Part shown: positions 43,965 to 55,185 of the stretch, in pieces
Numbering within the stretch: position 1 is the first letter of the stretch
Layout of the letters: every line of letters starts with the position of its first letter
From: Porphyra umbilicalis
Taxonomy: Eukaryota; Rhodophyta; Bangiophyceae; Bangiales; Bangiaceae
Assembly (NCBI GenBank): GCA_002049455.2
Contig: KV918782.1
Span: 186,001-250,000, forward strand
Length of the DNA: 64,000 nt
Reading direction: 5' to 3'
The notes under the pieces: generated by a model
What the model saw: only the letters and a program-made list of their open reading frames with translations
Databases searched by the model: none
What the model was told of the DNA's origin: nothing
Program-made: the position numbers and the translations under genes

Positions 43965-45107
43965 CTAAAGGGTGTGTCGTTTCGAAACTGTATGACCCCG
44001 GGCTGGGCTGACGGTGGTGATCAACTGCTTCACGGGGCGGTACCTTCCTCGGTGCAGCGCGATGTGGAACCGCTTTGTCAGAACGCCAAACAGGCGTTCA
44101 ACGTCCTTGCGAGTGGCCTGCTGCAGGCAGTTGAAGGTCTTCGCCTCGTCAGTCATCGGTATTGGGTGGGGAGACACTAGGAACGCGTAGCGAGGGTAGA
44201 TACCGTCCACAAGGTAGTCCTGTAGCGTGCGGGTGATCCCGTTCACGGTAAAGGTTACGCCCCGCGGCGGCCGCCAGCCTGCCGTGACGTCTAGGTAGAG
44301 AGGCGACTGGTTCCAAACGTTGATGTCGTTCAGGCTTCCGGGAGCGCCGACAAACAGGTGCCAAATCCACAGGTCCTCATCGCGCACAGCCTCTACGACA
44401 ACGCCGCGCGAGACCTTCCGGCTCTGGTAGGCACCAGCCATGCCCGTCGGGCACTAATGCCACTCCCAGTGGGTACGGTCCAGCGAGCCCAGACAGCCAG
44501 AAAAGCCACGCTCCGCGTTGCGCTCCATCATCTCCTTCAGCTCCGACTGGTTGGGACAGCGTCGGTACGTCGTTTCCCACCGCCGCACGATGAGCTCGAG
44601 GAGAAGCTTGGTCGCCTGCGCCACGGTCGATCGAGAAAGACGCACGGACTCGTCCGAGCGGTCGGTCGCCTCGCCGTATGCGATGACGCGGAAGGCGGCC
44701 ACGACCTCTTGCAGCGGGTGGGCCTGCAGGGGACCCGTCGTGTTGATGCGCTGCTGGAAGAACGGCTCGTCCTTGACGGCCAGGTAGATGCGTCGAAATA
44801 CACTGCGCGGCACACGGAAGCGCGTCTCGAAATCACAGTCGTCGAAGATCGGCGGCTCTGCCTTGACCCCAAAGTAGTCGCGCTGGATGTTGAACACGCC
44901 AGCAGCAAAGTCACGCCTCTTGTTTGGCCGACGCCCGGGAACAGAACCGCGGTAGTGGCAAAGGCGGCCTGCGCGGGCGGCGAGCGACAGTCTCCGAATC
45001 AGAAGCAGCAGACCCATGTGCGCCTGCACCGCAGCGCAAACGACGGTTCCATCGTCCTCGGCCAGGAAAGAGGCAGCGCTGGACATCCCCGTCTCGGAAG
45101 CTTCCAT
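43965..45107 (-). pseudogene. PIF/Harbinger transposase, lineage 3, nonsense and truncated (unit 1)
   Basis: One frame of 381 codons with a TAG at codon 218 (44454-44456), directly after THWEWH. YRGSVPGR, FRVPRSVFRRI, PLQEVVAAFRVIAYG and all three acids (D210 in GSLDRTHWEW, D261 in GSLNDINVW, E337 in RKDVERLFG) are kept, with spacing equal to the two intact lineages. The C-terminal part that follows the catalytic domain in the relatives (AVAIFHNM and the Gly-rich tail) is missing; the frame ends in an unrelated KRHTL. The sequence is too different from lineages 1 and 2 to be a recent copy of either. Confidence 0.88.
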
Positions 45108-46225
45108 ACCAGCAGCGGAGGGGTGGGTCGCGGGCGAGCGCAGGCAGGTGTTGGTGGAGAGCGGGACACAATGATGGGGGTCTTAAAAGTGGTTGGGTAG
45201 CAAACAAAGTGGGGCGGGTGCGCGGATCGTGCGTCTCAAGCCGAGGACAGGGAACGTGTGGGCGAAGCGGGAACGTCGTGGAGGAGGAACAGGGTAACAG
45301 AGTAGCGGGGGGCCGACGATGCAGGTGATGGCCGGACGCTTCACAACGATGGGCGCGACGTCGATGGGTCGGGTACGTGTACGGTGCGGCTGCGCGAACC
45401 GAGCAGCGACGGACCGAGCCCCCCTGTGTCAAATGGCACTGCGCGCAGTGGTCAACCACCTGTAGCCCCGAACACGCTGGGCGGGAGCCAACGAGACACC
45501 GCGTGGTCCCGGATCGACTGCCGCACCCTCCCTGAATGGCACTGTCGGTGGTGGCGGACCACCAGCCTCCCCGAATGCGCCGCGCACGAGCCAGGAAGCG
45601 ACCCGAGGCCGCCACCCACCCCCCCCCCCCTCTCATATTGTTCTGGGTGCGGTGGCAGGCCACCTGCCACCTGGAAGTCGCTGTGCGGGTGCCTGCCCAG
45701 GGGCCACGCGCGATCCCCTTGGACCCCCCCTCCAGAGGCTCTGAAACAGTGTCGGGCGGCCTGCCACCTGAGAATATCTGTGCGCGTGTGGGACCAGGCC
45801 GCCCGCGCGATCTCTTTCAACCGCCCCCCCCCTCCTCAAGGGCTCTGTATCAGTGGTGGACGGCCCGCCACAACCAAGCCACCGCATGGTCGTGATGGCA
45901 CCACGCTAACCATCCATCGTCCCCACGCCAACAGGCCCTCAAGAGCCCAGATCGGGGGTCACGAGGCGAGAGAGATCCCCATTGTACGCCTGCCTGTGCT
46001 ACATGTCCGATCCCGTCCCACGCGGCCCACAATGATAGCCTGCGTCGGAATCGGATCACGAGACGCCAACCACCTGCTCTGTCAGCCTAGTTCAATGGAC
46101 GAAAGCTCTTGGTCCGCTGTCGAATGCGGAGGTCGCGCCTCATGGCGAAAGAGGTCAGGTCTGCGCCATTATCTTTCAGAACTGATCAAGATCATCCCAA
46201 CACACGTTGCGCGCTAAACGAATTT
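45108..46225. other. Intergenic with degenerate ~103-bp repeats
   Basis: Between about 45530 and 45880 three or four diverged units of roughly 100-110 bp can be seen, each with a GGCGG(C/A)C(C/T)(T/A)GCCAC-like core and a poly-C tract; the clearest pair is 45648-45740 and 45741-45843. A 277-codon frame crosses the region but looks like chance. Confidence 0.45.
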
Positions 46226-46937
46226 CCCTGGCCTTTAGGACAGGGTGCTCTCAAAGTGTAGTGATGCACACATATACTTAGATCAAGGGACTTGCTCTCC
46301 GCTTCAGAGGTGGCAGCCTGCATTCGTGTCCTCAGGGATCTGAGGGCGTGTCAGTGCTGGAAGGGTCGCGATGACGCTAAAAACGAATGGAGTTACGTGG
46401 CTGAGAAGGACTGTCCTGCCACAGGGGTCACTGGGCCCCGACGGCGCCTGCCCCCGTGCCCCCTCTACGGCCCCGAGTTGCGCGCGGTGACCGCGCGCAG
46501 CGACTGCCGGGGCTTGACGCGCCCACGATGACCCGCGGGTGATCGTGCCTGCGCGCCGTCTTCTGTTGCGGCGGCGCGTCGGCGGTTGCTGACGCCATCT
46601 AGCGGCGCGGTTACAGGCGCCTCGTCGCGCGGCGATCAGTCCCACCCGCCCGCCCGTGCGCCGTGTCGGCCGCCCTGCCCGCCGTGCGCAGGTGCGCTGC
46701 GCGGCGGAGTGACGGCCTCGCCCGTGGGCGCCGCGCGACGCCGGCGGGCCGCCGCCGCTGCGGTGGCGGAGGCGGCACCCCTTTCCCCGCCCGACGCCCC
46801 CCCCACCACGGCAACGTGGCTGTAAGTTCCCCCGTGCGCGCTCGCGGCCACAGAGCCGGCCGGCATGCCCGGTGTCAATGCGTCGCCGAGCACGCCACCG
46901 CCCTGCAGGCCAGGGTATTGCACGCACGTGCCTGGAA
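46226..46937. mobile_element. A element, copy 2 (junction copy, chimeric)
   Basis: Left flank identical to that of copy 3, right flank identical to that of copy 1. Diagnostic bases: C at 46302 (as copy 3); C at 46357, 46868 and 46925 (as copy 1). One private change lies in GGCCACAG near 46852. Confidence 0.9.
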
Positions 46938-46939
46938 TT

Positions 46940-47024
46940 CCAAATCGACCTCTGCGGGGTCGTAGAGGCCGATTTGGAACTCTTTTGCAACTGTTGGAGT
47001 GCGGGGTTTTTGGGAGAACGGCTG
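46940..47024. mobile_element. Right half of the mariner-type MITE (unit 2)
   Basis: Begins CCAAATCGACC directly after TT and ends AGAACGGCTG before TA. No left half exists here because only the part right of A-1 was duplicated. Confidence 0.85.
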
Positions 47025-47170
47025 TAGGTAGCTGGACTCATTTTGTTGATAGTTTTCTTGGGGCTGCTACCGAGGTGCTTGTGGCTGTCCAGCACAGGCG
47101 TGGTTTATGGACGTGGTGACCCGCCGTTCATGGTTGCGCCCGCTCTCGGGCCCGCCGCGAGCCGGCTTCA

Positions 47171-47283
47171 GAGGCGCTAGCCGGCCCACGGGCATGTTCG
47201 TGGGCCGGGCCGGCTAGCGCCTCGTGCCGGCACGAGGCGCTAGCCGGCACACGGGCTAGTGCCCGTGTGCCGGCTAGCGCCTC
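47171..47283. repeat. Pair of cruciform-forming palindromes (unit 2)
   Basis: Unchanged relative to 32901-33013. Confidence 0.9.
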
Positions 47284-47561
47284 TTGCCCGTGGGCCCTCT
47301 TCTGCCACATTCGGACGCATCCAAGCAACCTCTGAATGGGAGGGCTCCTCAATAACTGTCGAACAGCTATCTTTCAATTGGAAAATGTATTTTTGTCGCA
47401 CGAACTGGTATGGGCTGTCACTATCGAAAAACAGCATGCAAACCATGAAATACTACAACAAAATAGCTGGCTAAAGATGATTCGGCAGGCACAAACACAG
47501 CATGGCTACTGTGGTGCCCGTCGGCCGGCCAGCGCCGGTAGGGTGCTCAAGAAACAATTGA

Positions 47562-49970
47562 CGAAGCCCTAACCAGACGTACGCACGGGCACTTCCGGTG
47601 GCTCAATTCCACGACCCTCAACCTCTCCGGGTGGCTTCGGCTAGTGGGACATCCCGTGGCGCCCGGCAGGACCAATCGTGGGAGTCCACTGAGCCCTACT
47701 CAGCCACACTACTGGCCAGGTATAACTCGCTGACGGCGCCTAAGAGCATTGTTAACAATGAGATGCTATCGTCATCTTCACGCCACGTTGCAAAACGTGT
47801 CCCATTCAGCACCAGAAGTCCGATGTAACACCGCTTTTTAGACGAAGAAGCTCTTTTTTTGTTCGGGCCACGGAAATCGAACTCCCTACTTGATTCTGGC
47901 TTCCGCTGACCAAGAATAGCTGTGCGGCTATCGCTTTTTTATTTCGAGTCGGAATAGCTTTTAGGATAGCCGAGGCTATCTCACGGGAGCCTCTGATTGG
48001 CCCCTGTAATGGATCAACGACCCGTTTCACAGCAAATAGCAGCACGTGGCTGAAACGTGTGCGCCACGTCTGCAAGATTGACTGCCAGTTCCTTCTGGGC
48101 AGAGATGGCCGCTGTTCCGGAGCGTCCGCATGAGCTGTCGTACATGGCAATGGTCCTACAGCGACGCCCTTCTAGGCGTGGACGTCATCAACCGCTGCAC
48201 ATTTTGACCTGTTTCTTTGTCCGTTTGCCGACGAGCGTTCTCTGCGCCTTCGTTATGGTTGATACGGCTGCTCACCACAGTTTTCAACTGCCGCTACAGT
48301 GAATCAAGTCCTGGCGAAAAATATCGTCTTGATCGGGCCCAGAAGGGACGCGGTGTAAGGGATCCTGCAGGTACTTAGGCTCATGACAGCAAAGCAGCCA
48401 ACCGCTGACGTACATGTGGCTGTCTAAGGACGCGGACTTGGTTCTAGAATGGAATAGCCGATAGAGATAGCCTGAGTTGTTGACAATGCTCTGAGCTGGG
48501 GTCCCTGGATATGCTAATTAGTCTACACCTTGCTACAGCAAGGCCCTCAGAGATATCGGTAGCGTTCAAGAACGGTGTCAATCGCACTTACGTGTGGGTG
48601 TCACAGGGTCGGGCCGGGCCTGTGGGGGATCGCCACCTGCGAAGGCAGGCTGCGACTCTGTCCAAGCTGCTAGCCCAGATTACGTCTGGCCGGGCCTCCA
48701 ACTACCAATCGGCCCTAATTCGGCTCTTGCGACACGACCAGCAAAGCAAGGGGCTTGCAGTTGTCCCCGGTCAGGGGTCAAGTCCCCTCTCACCGCGTCT
48801 ACAAGCACTACTCGCGGCGCGGACCAACATTTGCGGCATGCAATGGAGCCGACTACGGGAGGGTCTTGGAGGACGGGACAGCTGCTTTGCTAGTCGCGAG
48901 ACCATGCGGGCCGCGGCTACGGCGATATCGAAGGAGTCGGGGCGACAAGTGCGGACGGACGAGTGAGGAGCCCACTTAGTTGACTTCCACAGCGCTCTTG
49001 AGTGCCTTGCGGAAGAGATGTGATCGTCTGACCAGTGGGTGGACCGATTTGTGCGGGACGGCACAGGGGCTAACGTTCCGGACACCGAGGCTTTCGTGCC
49101 AACCCCGCCGGGTCTACTCTACGCCCCGCACTCTGATTCGACAGCAGATTTAAATCTGTGTGTCGGGTTAGACAAGGGGGGGAGCGGCACTCCCACTGCC
49201 CAGCTCGTGGCAACGGTGGTTAATCTAGCACGACCCCAGAGCCGTTCCAACGAAATACTGATGTCAACGATGCCTTGCATTCGAGATGACAACGCTGGGC
49301 TCCGTGAGATGATGGGACCGTGCGTTGTGGAACTTCAACGGACGCTCACGCCAGGCGTGGCGGTGGGCGGTACTCTCCGTGCTGTGCGGCTCATTTGGAT
49401 GGGCGACCTCGCGTTTTAGTCGGCTTTTGTTAGCCATGTGGGGGCCATGGCGCGGTTCCCGTGTGTGTTTTGCCCCGCTGTGAGCCGACCAGGCACCCTA
49501 CACGCGGAGTTGATCGCCAAGTATGGCGCAAGCCCATGGCCTTACGCTCCTCCCGCGGACCTGCAGACCCGACGGCAACTACAGGAGGCGATGGAGGCCT
49601 TCCGCGCGTGCGACAACGACGGGCTTTCGCTGTCGTTGTCACCGTGGCAGCATCTCACCATTGTGAAGTGCCCCCTTATGGCAGTATACCCTGCGGAGAT
49701 TTTGGTCATCCCCTTGCACGCAACACTGGGGGGCACGCTGACCCTAATTGACTTGGGATTGGAGGCTGTCTTCGAGGCCAAAGGGGCAGCCGCGTGTATC
49801 AAAGCTGCAGAATCTCTCGGGCAGACCCTGTTGGAGGATATCCGTGTCAGCCCTGTACCCTACAATGACGGCGTCATGGAAGGGCGCGAGTGCCACCGCA
49901 CCAGGGCCAAATACCCCCTGATTTGTATTGGGATTTCGTCGACACAGGGGCACGCACGAGGCCCCGTGCC
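47562..49970 (+). pseudogene. Decayed RNase-H-like transposase-type gene (unit 2)
   Basis: Same structure as in unit 1, with the same three in-frame stops (48964-48966, 49021-49023, 49417-49419) and the same MITE inside. The decay therefore predates the duplication. A few base changes (for example near 48606) separate the copies. Confidence 0.6.
47744..48491. mobile_element. 748-bp Harbinger-type MITE (unit 2)
   Basis: Second copy of 33474-34221, again with TAA on the left and TGA on the right. One base differs near 47938 (T run lengthened). Confidence 0.8.
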
Positions 49971-50363
49971 AGTGTCGGTGCGGCCGGCCTCGTGGGCGGC
50001 GCTGCGTGGGGCCGTGTCGCAGAGGGGGCCGTTCGGGGAGCCTCACATGCACCTCCCTGGGCGGTCTCGGGCACACCTCCCGCTCGGGCGGGCCCGCAGC
50101 ACCCTGCGCCCCCCCGTCGACGCACGCGCACGAGGGGCCGCAGCGCGGGATGCCATCCGCGGCTCGTTGGGGCGCCCCCTGGGCCGCCATCGGCCGCACG
50201 GAGGGGTGCCCCCTGGGCTGCGGTCGCGCGCTCGTGCTCCGCGTGCGCGCGCTTCTCGTGTCGCGTGCTGTCGGCCGCCGGCGACGGCATATGAACAGGC
50301 CGTCCACCGGCGGCTCGTGCTCCCTCGCTCATTCATCCCAACGACGTCCCACGCGCATCCCCC

Positions 50364-50778
50364 TACCGTTGAGTTCTTCCCGCTCTTGCCGCCGGCGTGG
50401 GACGCCGGCGGCTGCCCCCCCCCCCCCCTTGCTACCGTTGAGTTCTTCCCGCTCTGCCGCCGGCGTGGGACGATGGCGGCTGCCCCTCCCCCCTCCGTGC
50501 TACCGTTGAGTTCTTCCCGCCCTCACCGCTGGCGTCGGACGCTGGAGGCTGCCCCCCCCCCTCTGCTACCACTGCGTTTTCTCCGCTCTGCCGCCGGCGT
50601 GGGACGCCGGCGGCTGCCCCTCCCCCCCTTCTCTGCTACCGTTGCGTTTTTCCCGCGCTTGCCGCCAGTTTGGCACGCCGACGGCCATTTTTCCGACCCC
50701 CCCTTCTACCGTTGAGCTTTTGCCACCCTTGCCGCCGGCGAGGCACGCTGCCAGCGGTTCCCCGCCCTCCCCCCAGCT
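50364..50778. repeat. 68-bp minisatellite, six copies (unit 2)
   Basis: One additional copy relative to unit 1, near 50435-50503, with GGGACGATGGCGGC in place of the perfect hairpin. This accounts for the 69-bp length difference. Confidence 0.85.
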
Positions 50779-50956
50779 TGTTTTTTTCTGCCGCCGGCCA
50801 CCCGCGTGTGGCTCTTTGCCCGCGTGCGCCGCCGGTGCTGCGTGGGCGCCGGCGGGGTGCCGTGTGCGCAATGGTGACTCGTCCCCTCCGCCCCCCCCCC
50901 CTCCCTGACCCTCGGCCAATCTGTTCAAGAGCCACCGCTTTCCCGCGTCTCCCACC

Positions 50957-53437
50957 ATGACCCGCAAGCCCGACCCGGAGCGCGACACGGAGCGGAGGAA
51001 GGACCAGCGTCGGCGGCACCAAGAGCGTCTTCCCCTCCTCGCGCGGTGCCCCTGTTTGTGCCACCTCCGGGGGTGCCCGCCGTGCTCCGCATCCTCACCG
51101 TCGCGCGGCGGACGGGCGCAATCCTTGCCGCGCAGCAACTGGGCGCCGCCGGCTAGTGGACACCCTCAACAAGCCGGCGTCATCTGGGTCGGGGGACAAT
51201 GGCTTCCACCGTCACCACCGCGCAACAACTGGGCGCCGCCGGCTGTACGGCACCCTCAACGAGCCGGCGGCAACTGGGGCGGGGGGCAAGGACGGGCGCG
51301 GTCGCCGCCGCGCAATAACTGGGCGCCGCCGGCTGATTCGCACCAACGTCAAGACGGCGGCAACTGGGGCGGGGAGCAAGCACGGGCGCGGTCGCCGCCG
51401 CGCAACAACTGGGCGCCGCCGGCTGATCGCGACCCAACGCAAGCTGGCGGCAGCTGGGGCGGGGGGCAAGGACGGGCGCCGCCGCCGCAGCACAACAACT
51501 GGGCGCCGCCAACTCAACCGCACCCACACCAAGCCGGCGGCACCTGGGGCGGGGGGCAAGGACGGGCGCAGTCGCCGCCGCGCAATAACTGGGCGCCGCC
51601 GGCTGATTCGCACTAACGTCAAGCCGGCGGCAACTGGGGCCGGGGGCAAGCACGGGCGCGGTCGCCGCCGCGCAACAACTGGGCGCCGCCGGCTGATCGC
51701 GACCCAACGCAAGCTGGCGGCAACTGGGGCGGGGGGCAAGGACGGGCGCCGCCGCCGCAGCACAACAACTGGGCGCCGCCAACTCAACCGCACCCACACC
51801 AAGCCGGCGGCACCTGGGGCGGGGGGCATGGACGGGCGCGGTCGCCGCCGCGCAATAACTGGGCGCCGCCGGCTGATTCGCACCAATGTCAAGCCGGCGG
51901 CAACTGGGGCCGGGGGCAAGCACGGGCGCGGTCGCCGCCGCGCAACAACTGGGCACCGCCGGCTGATCGCGACCCAACGCAAGCTGGCGGCAACTGGGGC
52001 GGGGGGCAAGGACGGGCGTCGCCGCCGCAGCACAACAACTGGGCGCCGCCAACTCAACCGCACCCACACCAAGCCGGCGGCACCTGGGGCGGGGGGCTAG
52101 GACGGGGGCCGCCGCCGCCGCGCAACAACTGGGCACCGCCGACTGAACGCGACCCAGCGCAAGCCGGCGGCAACTGGGGCGGGGAGAAAGGACAAGCGCC
52201 GTCGCCGCAGCGCAACAACTGAGGGCCGCCGGCTGGTCGGCATCCACAACAAGCTGGCGGAAACTGGGGCGGGGGACAAAGTCGGGTGCCATCGCCGCCG
52301 CGCCAAAGCTTGGCGCCGCCGGCTGGTCTGCACTCACAACCAGCCGGCGGCAACTGGGGCGGGGGACAAGGTTGGGCGCAGTCGCCACCGCGCATCAACT
52401 GGGCTCCGCCGGCTGATCGCGGCCCACCGCAAGCCGGCGGCAGCTGGGGCGGTGGACGAGGGCGGGTGCCGTCGCCGCAGCGCAACGACTGGGCGCCGCC
52501 GGCTCAGCCTCACCCACACCAAGCCGGCGGCAACTCGAGGCCCCCGCCTGGTGGTCGATCGCCACAAGGCGGCAGGAACTGGGGTGGCGAGCAAGGACGG
52601 GAGTCGTTGCCGCCGCGCAGCGACTGGGTGCCACCGGCTGGTTTCATCCCTTCTCAAGCCGGCGACGGCGACGGACTGCACCCGACAGGCGGGGGACCGC
52701 CGCCTTGTGGCGTGAACGGCGGCGGGCCGGCAGACCAATATCGCCCACCGCCGCAAGTCGTCAGCGCGCCGCCAGCTCGCGGCTGTCTGCCGCTCGCCGG
52801 CGGCAGGTTCGCGCCGCCGCCCGACTTTGTGCCGCCTCAAGGTGGCGTCCAATCGCGTGGGGTCAAGGGACGGGCGGCGTTGCCGCCGCCGGCTATTTTT
52901 GTGTTGCCACGAGCCGGCGGCAACTCTACATCTTCGGGGGCCAGCCGCCGTGAAGCCGGTGGCTGGCGAGCGCTGCCGCCGGCCAACGGGCTGCCTGAAA
53001 GCGGCGGGGAGTCGGCACCGCCGGCTGCAGATCAACCACAAGCCGGCGGCGCACAGCCCCCACCCGCCGAATGCCGGCCACCGGTAGCCACCGTGCACCC
53101 CCCGCCCGTCCCGACGCTGAGTCCAGGGGCTCCGGGGGAGGCGTCGGCGAAAACAATGGCGGCGGGCCACGACAAGCCGACGGGCCACGACAAGCCGGCG
53201 GGCCACGACCAGCCGGCGGGCCCCGACCTGCCGGCGGGCCAGGGCAAGCCGGCGGGCGAGGACACGCCGACGGGCCAGGACACGCCGGCGGACCACGGCA
53301 AGCCGGCGGGCCACGACCAGCCGGCGGGCCACGACCAGCCGGTGGGGCACGGCCTGCCGGCGGACCAGGACAAGCCGCCGGCGGACCAGGACAAGCCTTC
53401 GGCAGCGCGGGGCGCGACGCCGCCGGTGGAGAAGTAG
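50957..53437 (+). pseudogene. Repeat-rich frame upstream of the Myb/SANT gene (unit 2)
   Basis: Longer than the unit-1 copy by 270 bp, exactly one triplet of the 90-bp repeat. It lacks the unit-1 TAG but has its own TAA (51614-51616, a CAA codon in the sister repeats). The TGA at 52220-52222 is shared with unit 1. Confidence 0.45.
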
Positions 53438-53493
53438 TGGACGTTGGCGACGTTGGCTGTGACGTCGCTGCGCTCAAGTACGCGGCCCCCGAG

Positions 53494-54834
53494 ATGGGGA
53501 CCGGTCCGTGCTGGACCGACGAGGAGCGTGTTGCGCTGTGCAAAGCCTACGTGACCACGTCGCAGGACCGTGTTAAGGGGGCGGACCAGAGTGGCCCGAC
53601 TTTTTGGACTGCGTTGGTTGCAGCATGGAAGGGTTTGCTGGCGGGACGCCCTGGCGTCCGCAGGCGCACTGAGCGAGGAGTTGGGGGGGTGCAGAAGCAG
53701 TGAGACAAGATCTGCAAGGGTGTCAACGAGTTTGGCTCGCACTACCTGGCGGTCAAGCGTACGGAGCTGACGGGGAACCCAAGTGAGGAGGACATGATTA
53801 GCGCGGCGATGGCGCGCTTCTGCGGCGCCAATGTGTACGAGGCGATGCGCAAGGACCGCGCGGCGGACATGGCCAAGGGCAAGACAACCAAGCGCAAGTC
53901 CAAGCAAGTGCACTGCCCGTGGGTCCCGTGCTGGCGGGTGCTGCGACATGTCGACAAGCTTAGCGGGGCCGCCGGGGCCGCCGCAGCCGACGGCGGCGCC
54001 GCCGGTGCCGGATCATCCAGCGGCTCTCCCGGCGGCCGCTCGACAAGCGACTCTGACGAGGACGCGGAGGACGCGGGTGCTGGCGGTTACCAATCACGCT
54101 CGCGTGGTTCAAAGGCCGCCAAGCGTGACAAGGCGGAGGACATCCAGGCGTCGCTTATGCTGAAGGAAAGCACGGACGCGTTGTCTGCGTTGGCCCGAGC
54201 AACGTCTGAGCGTACAACCGTGGCATTTCTCAACAGTGCTGAGATGCGGGACACTTCTGAAGCTGTCGCTTTCCGTCACGCCCATGCCCGCAAGCTGATG
54301 GCAGCGGCCGGGTTGGACTTGTCCCCGCCGGGTACTTTGTCTTCTCTGGCGGGGATGGCCGCCGCCTCCACGCCCGCGACTGCCGCTGATGTGCCTGCAG
54401 AGGGGGGGGCGACGCCTTCTACACCCGCCCTCACGTCAACCTCGACACCGCGTACGCCGCCGGCGCCGGCGCCGGCGCAGGCACAGGCGGCTGGCGCGGC
54501 ACTGGTGCCGGCATCTCCGCCGGCGGCGAGCATCACAGGACCTGAGCCGCCGGTACGAGCGGTCACGGAGGCGGCGGCGAGTACATCTGCACCGCCGGCC
54601 TCGGCGGACGGCTCCGGTGCAGCGAGCCGTGGCCAGCGGTCGCTGGTAACCAAGCAGACCAAGGCGGCGGCAGCTCGTGCCGCCGCGTCGAAGACGCTCG
54701 ACGACGAGAACGACGGCGTTTATGTGGTGCCTCTCGTTAACACGCGCGACAGTGGCGCGGGCCGTGTCGAGGACAAGGATGAAGCTAAGGGGGATGACTC
54801 TAGTGATGACGAGACCAACGCTGAGTACAAATAG
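53494..54834 (+). pseudogene. Myb/SANT-like gene, lineage 2, one nonsense codon (unit 2)
   Basis: Same TGA at codon 70 (53701-53703). Only a few residues differ from unit 1 (HYLAVKR for HYLAIKR, SRSRGSK for SRPRGSK). The rest of the frame has stayed open in both copies. Confidence 0.8.
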
Positions 54835-54868
54835 TGTGTGAAGTGTGTATCGGACAGCAACTTCGAAG

Positions 54869-55109
54869 GGTTTTTTTTCCCCGTTGGGCAGGGTTTTTTT
54901 TTTCCTACCTCTTTCGTCTTTGCGCGCAACAGCGGCATTACTTTGGCATCTTTTATACGGCCGCTACGGCGGCCCTTGGCGGGTCCCGGCTCTGTGTCGT
55001 TTGCGAGCAAGGCCTCCGTGACATTTGCGAGTAAGGAGTCAAGACAAAGGCAAGAGGACAGATATGTCGAAGGAAAAAATTACCCGCGGGGGGGAAAGAA
55101 AAAAACCTT
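54869..55109. promoter_or_regulatory. Facing T-rich motifs between convergent genes (unit 2)
   Basis: As at 40260-40500. The second T run of the first motif is uninterrupted here (a C in unit 1 is T), making it still more like 16540-16578. Confidence 0.55.
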
Positions 55110-55185
55110 TTGTGCTGCCCCGGTTACAAGTATGGCTCAGGAAGCGCGGCTCTGTCCGCCCACACATCCTCCGCCAGGTCATGTC

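Larger units (their letters stand above)
31956..46225 (+). repeat. Tandem duplication, unit 1 (14,270 bp)
   Basis: From the first base of A-1 to the last base before A-2. The whole stretch is repeated in direct orientation at 46226-60834 with only scattered base changes and two length changes (+69 and +270 bp in unit 2, each a whole minisatellite copy). Confidence 0.97.
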
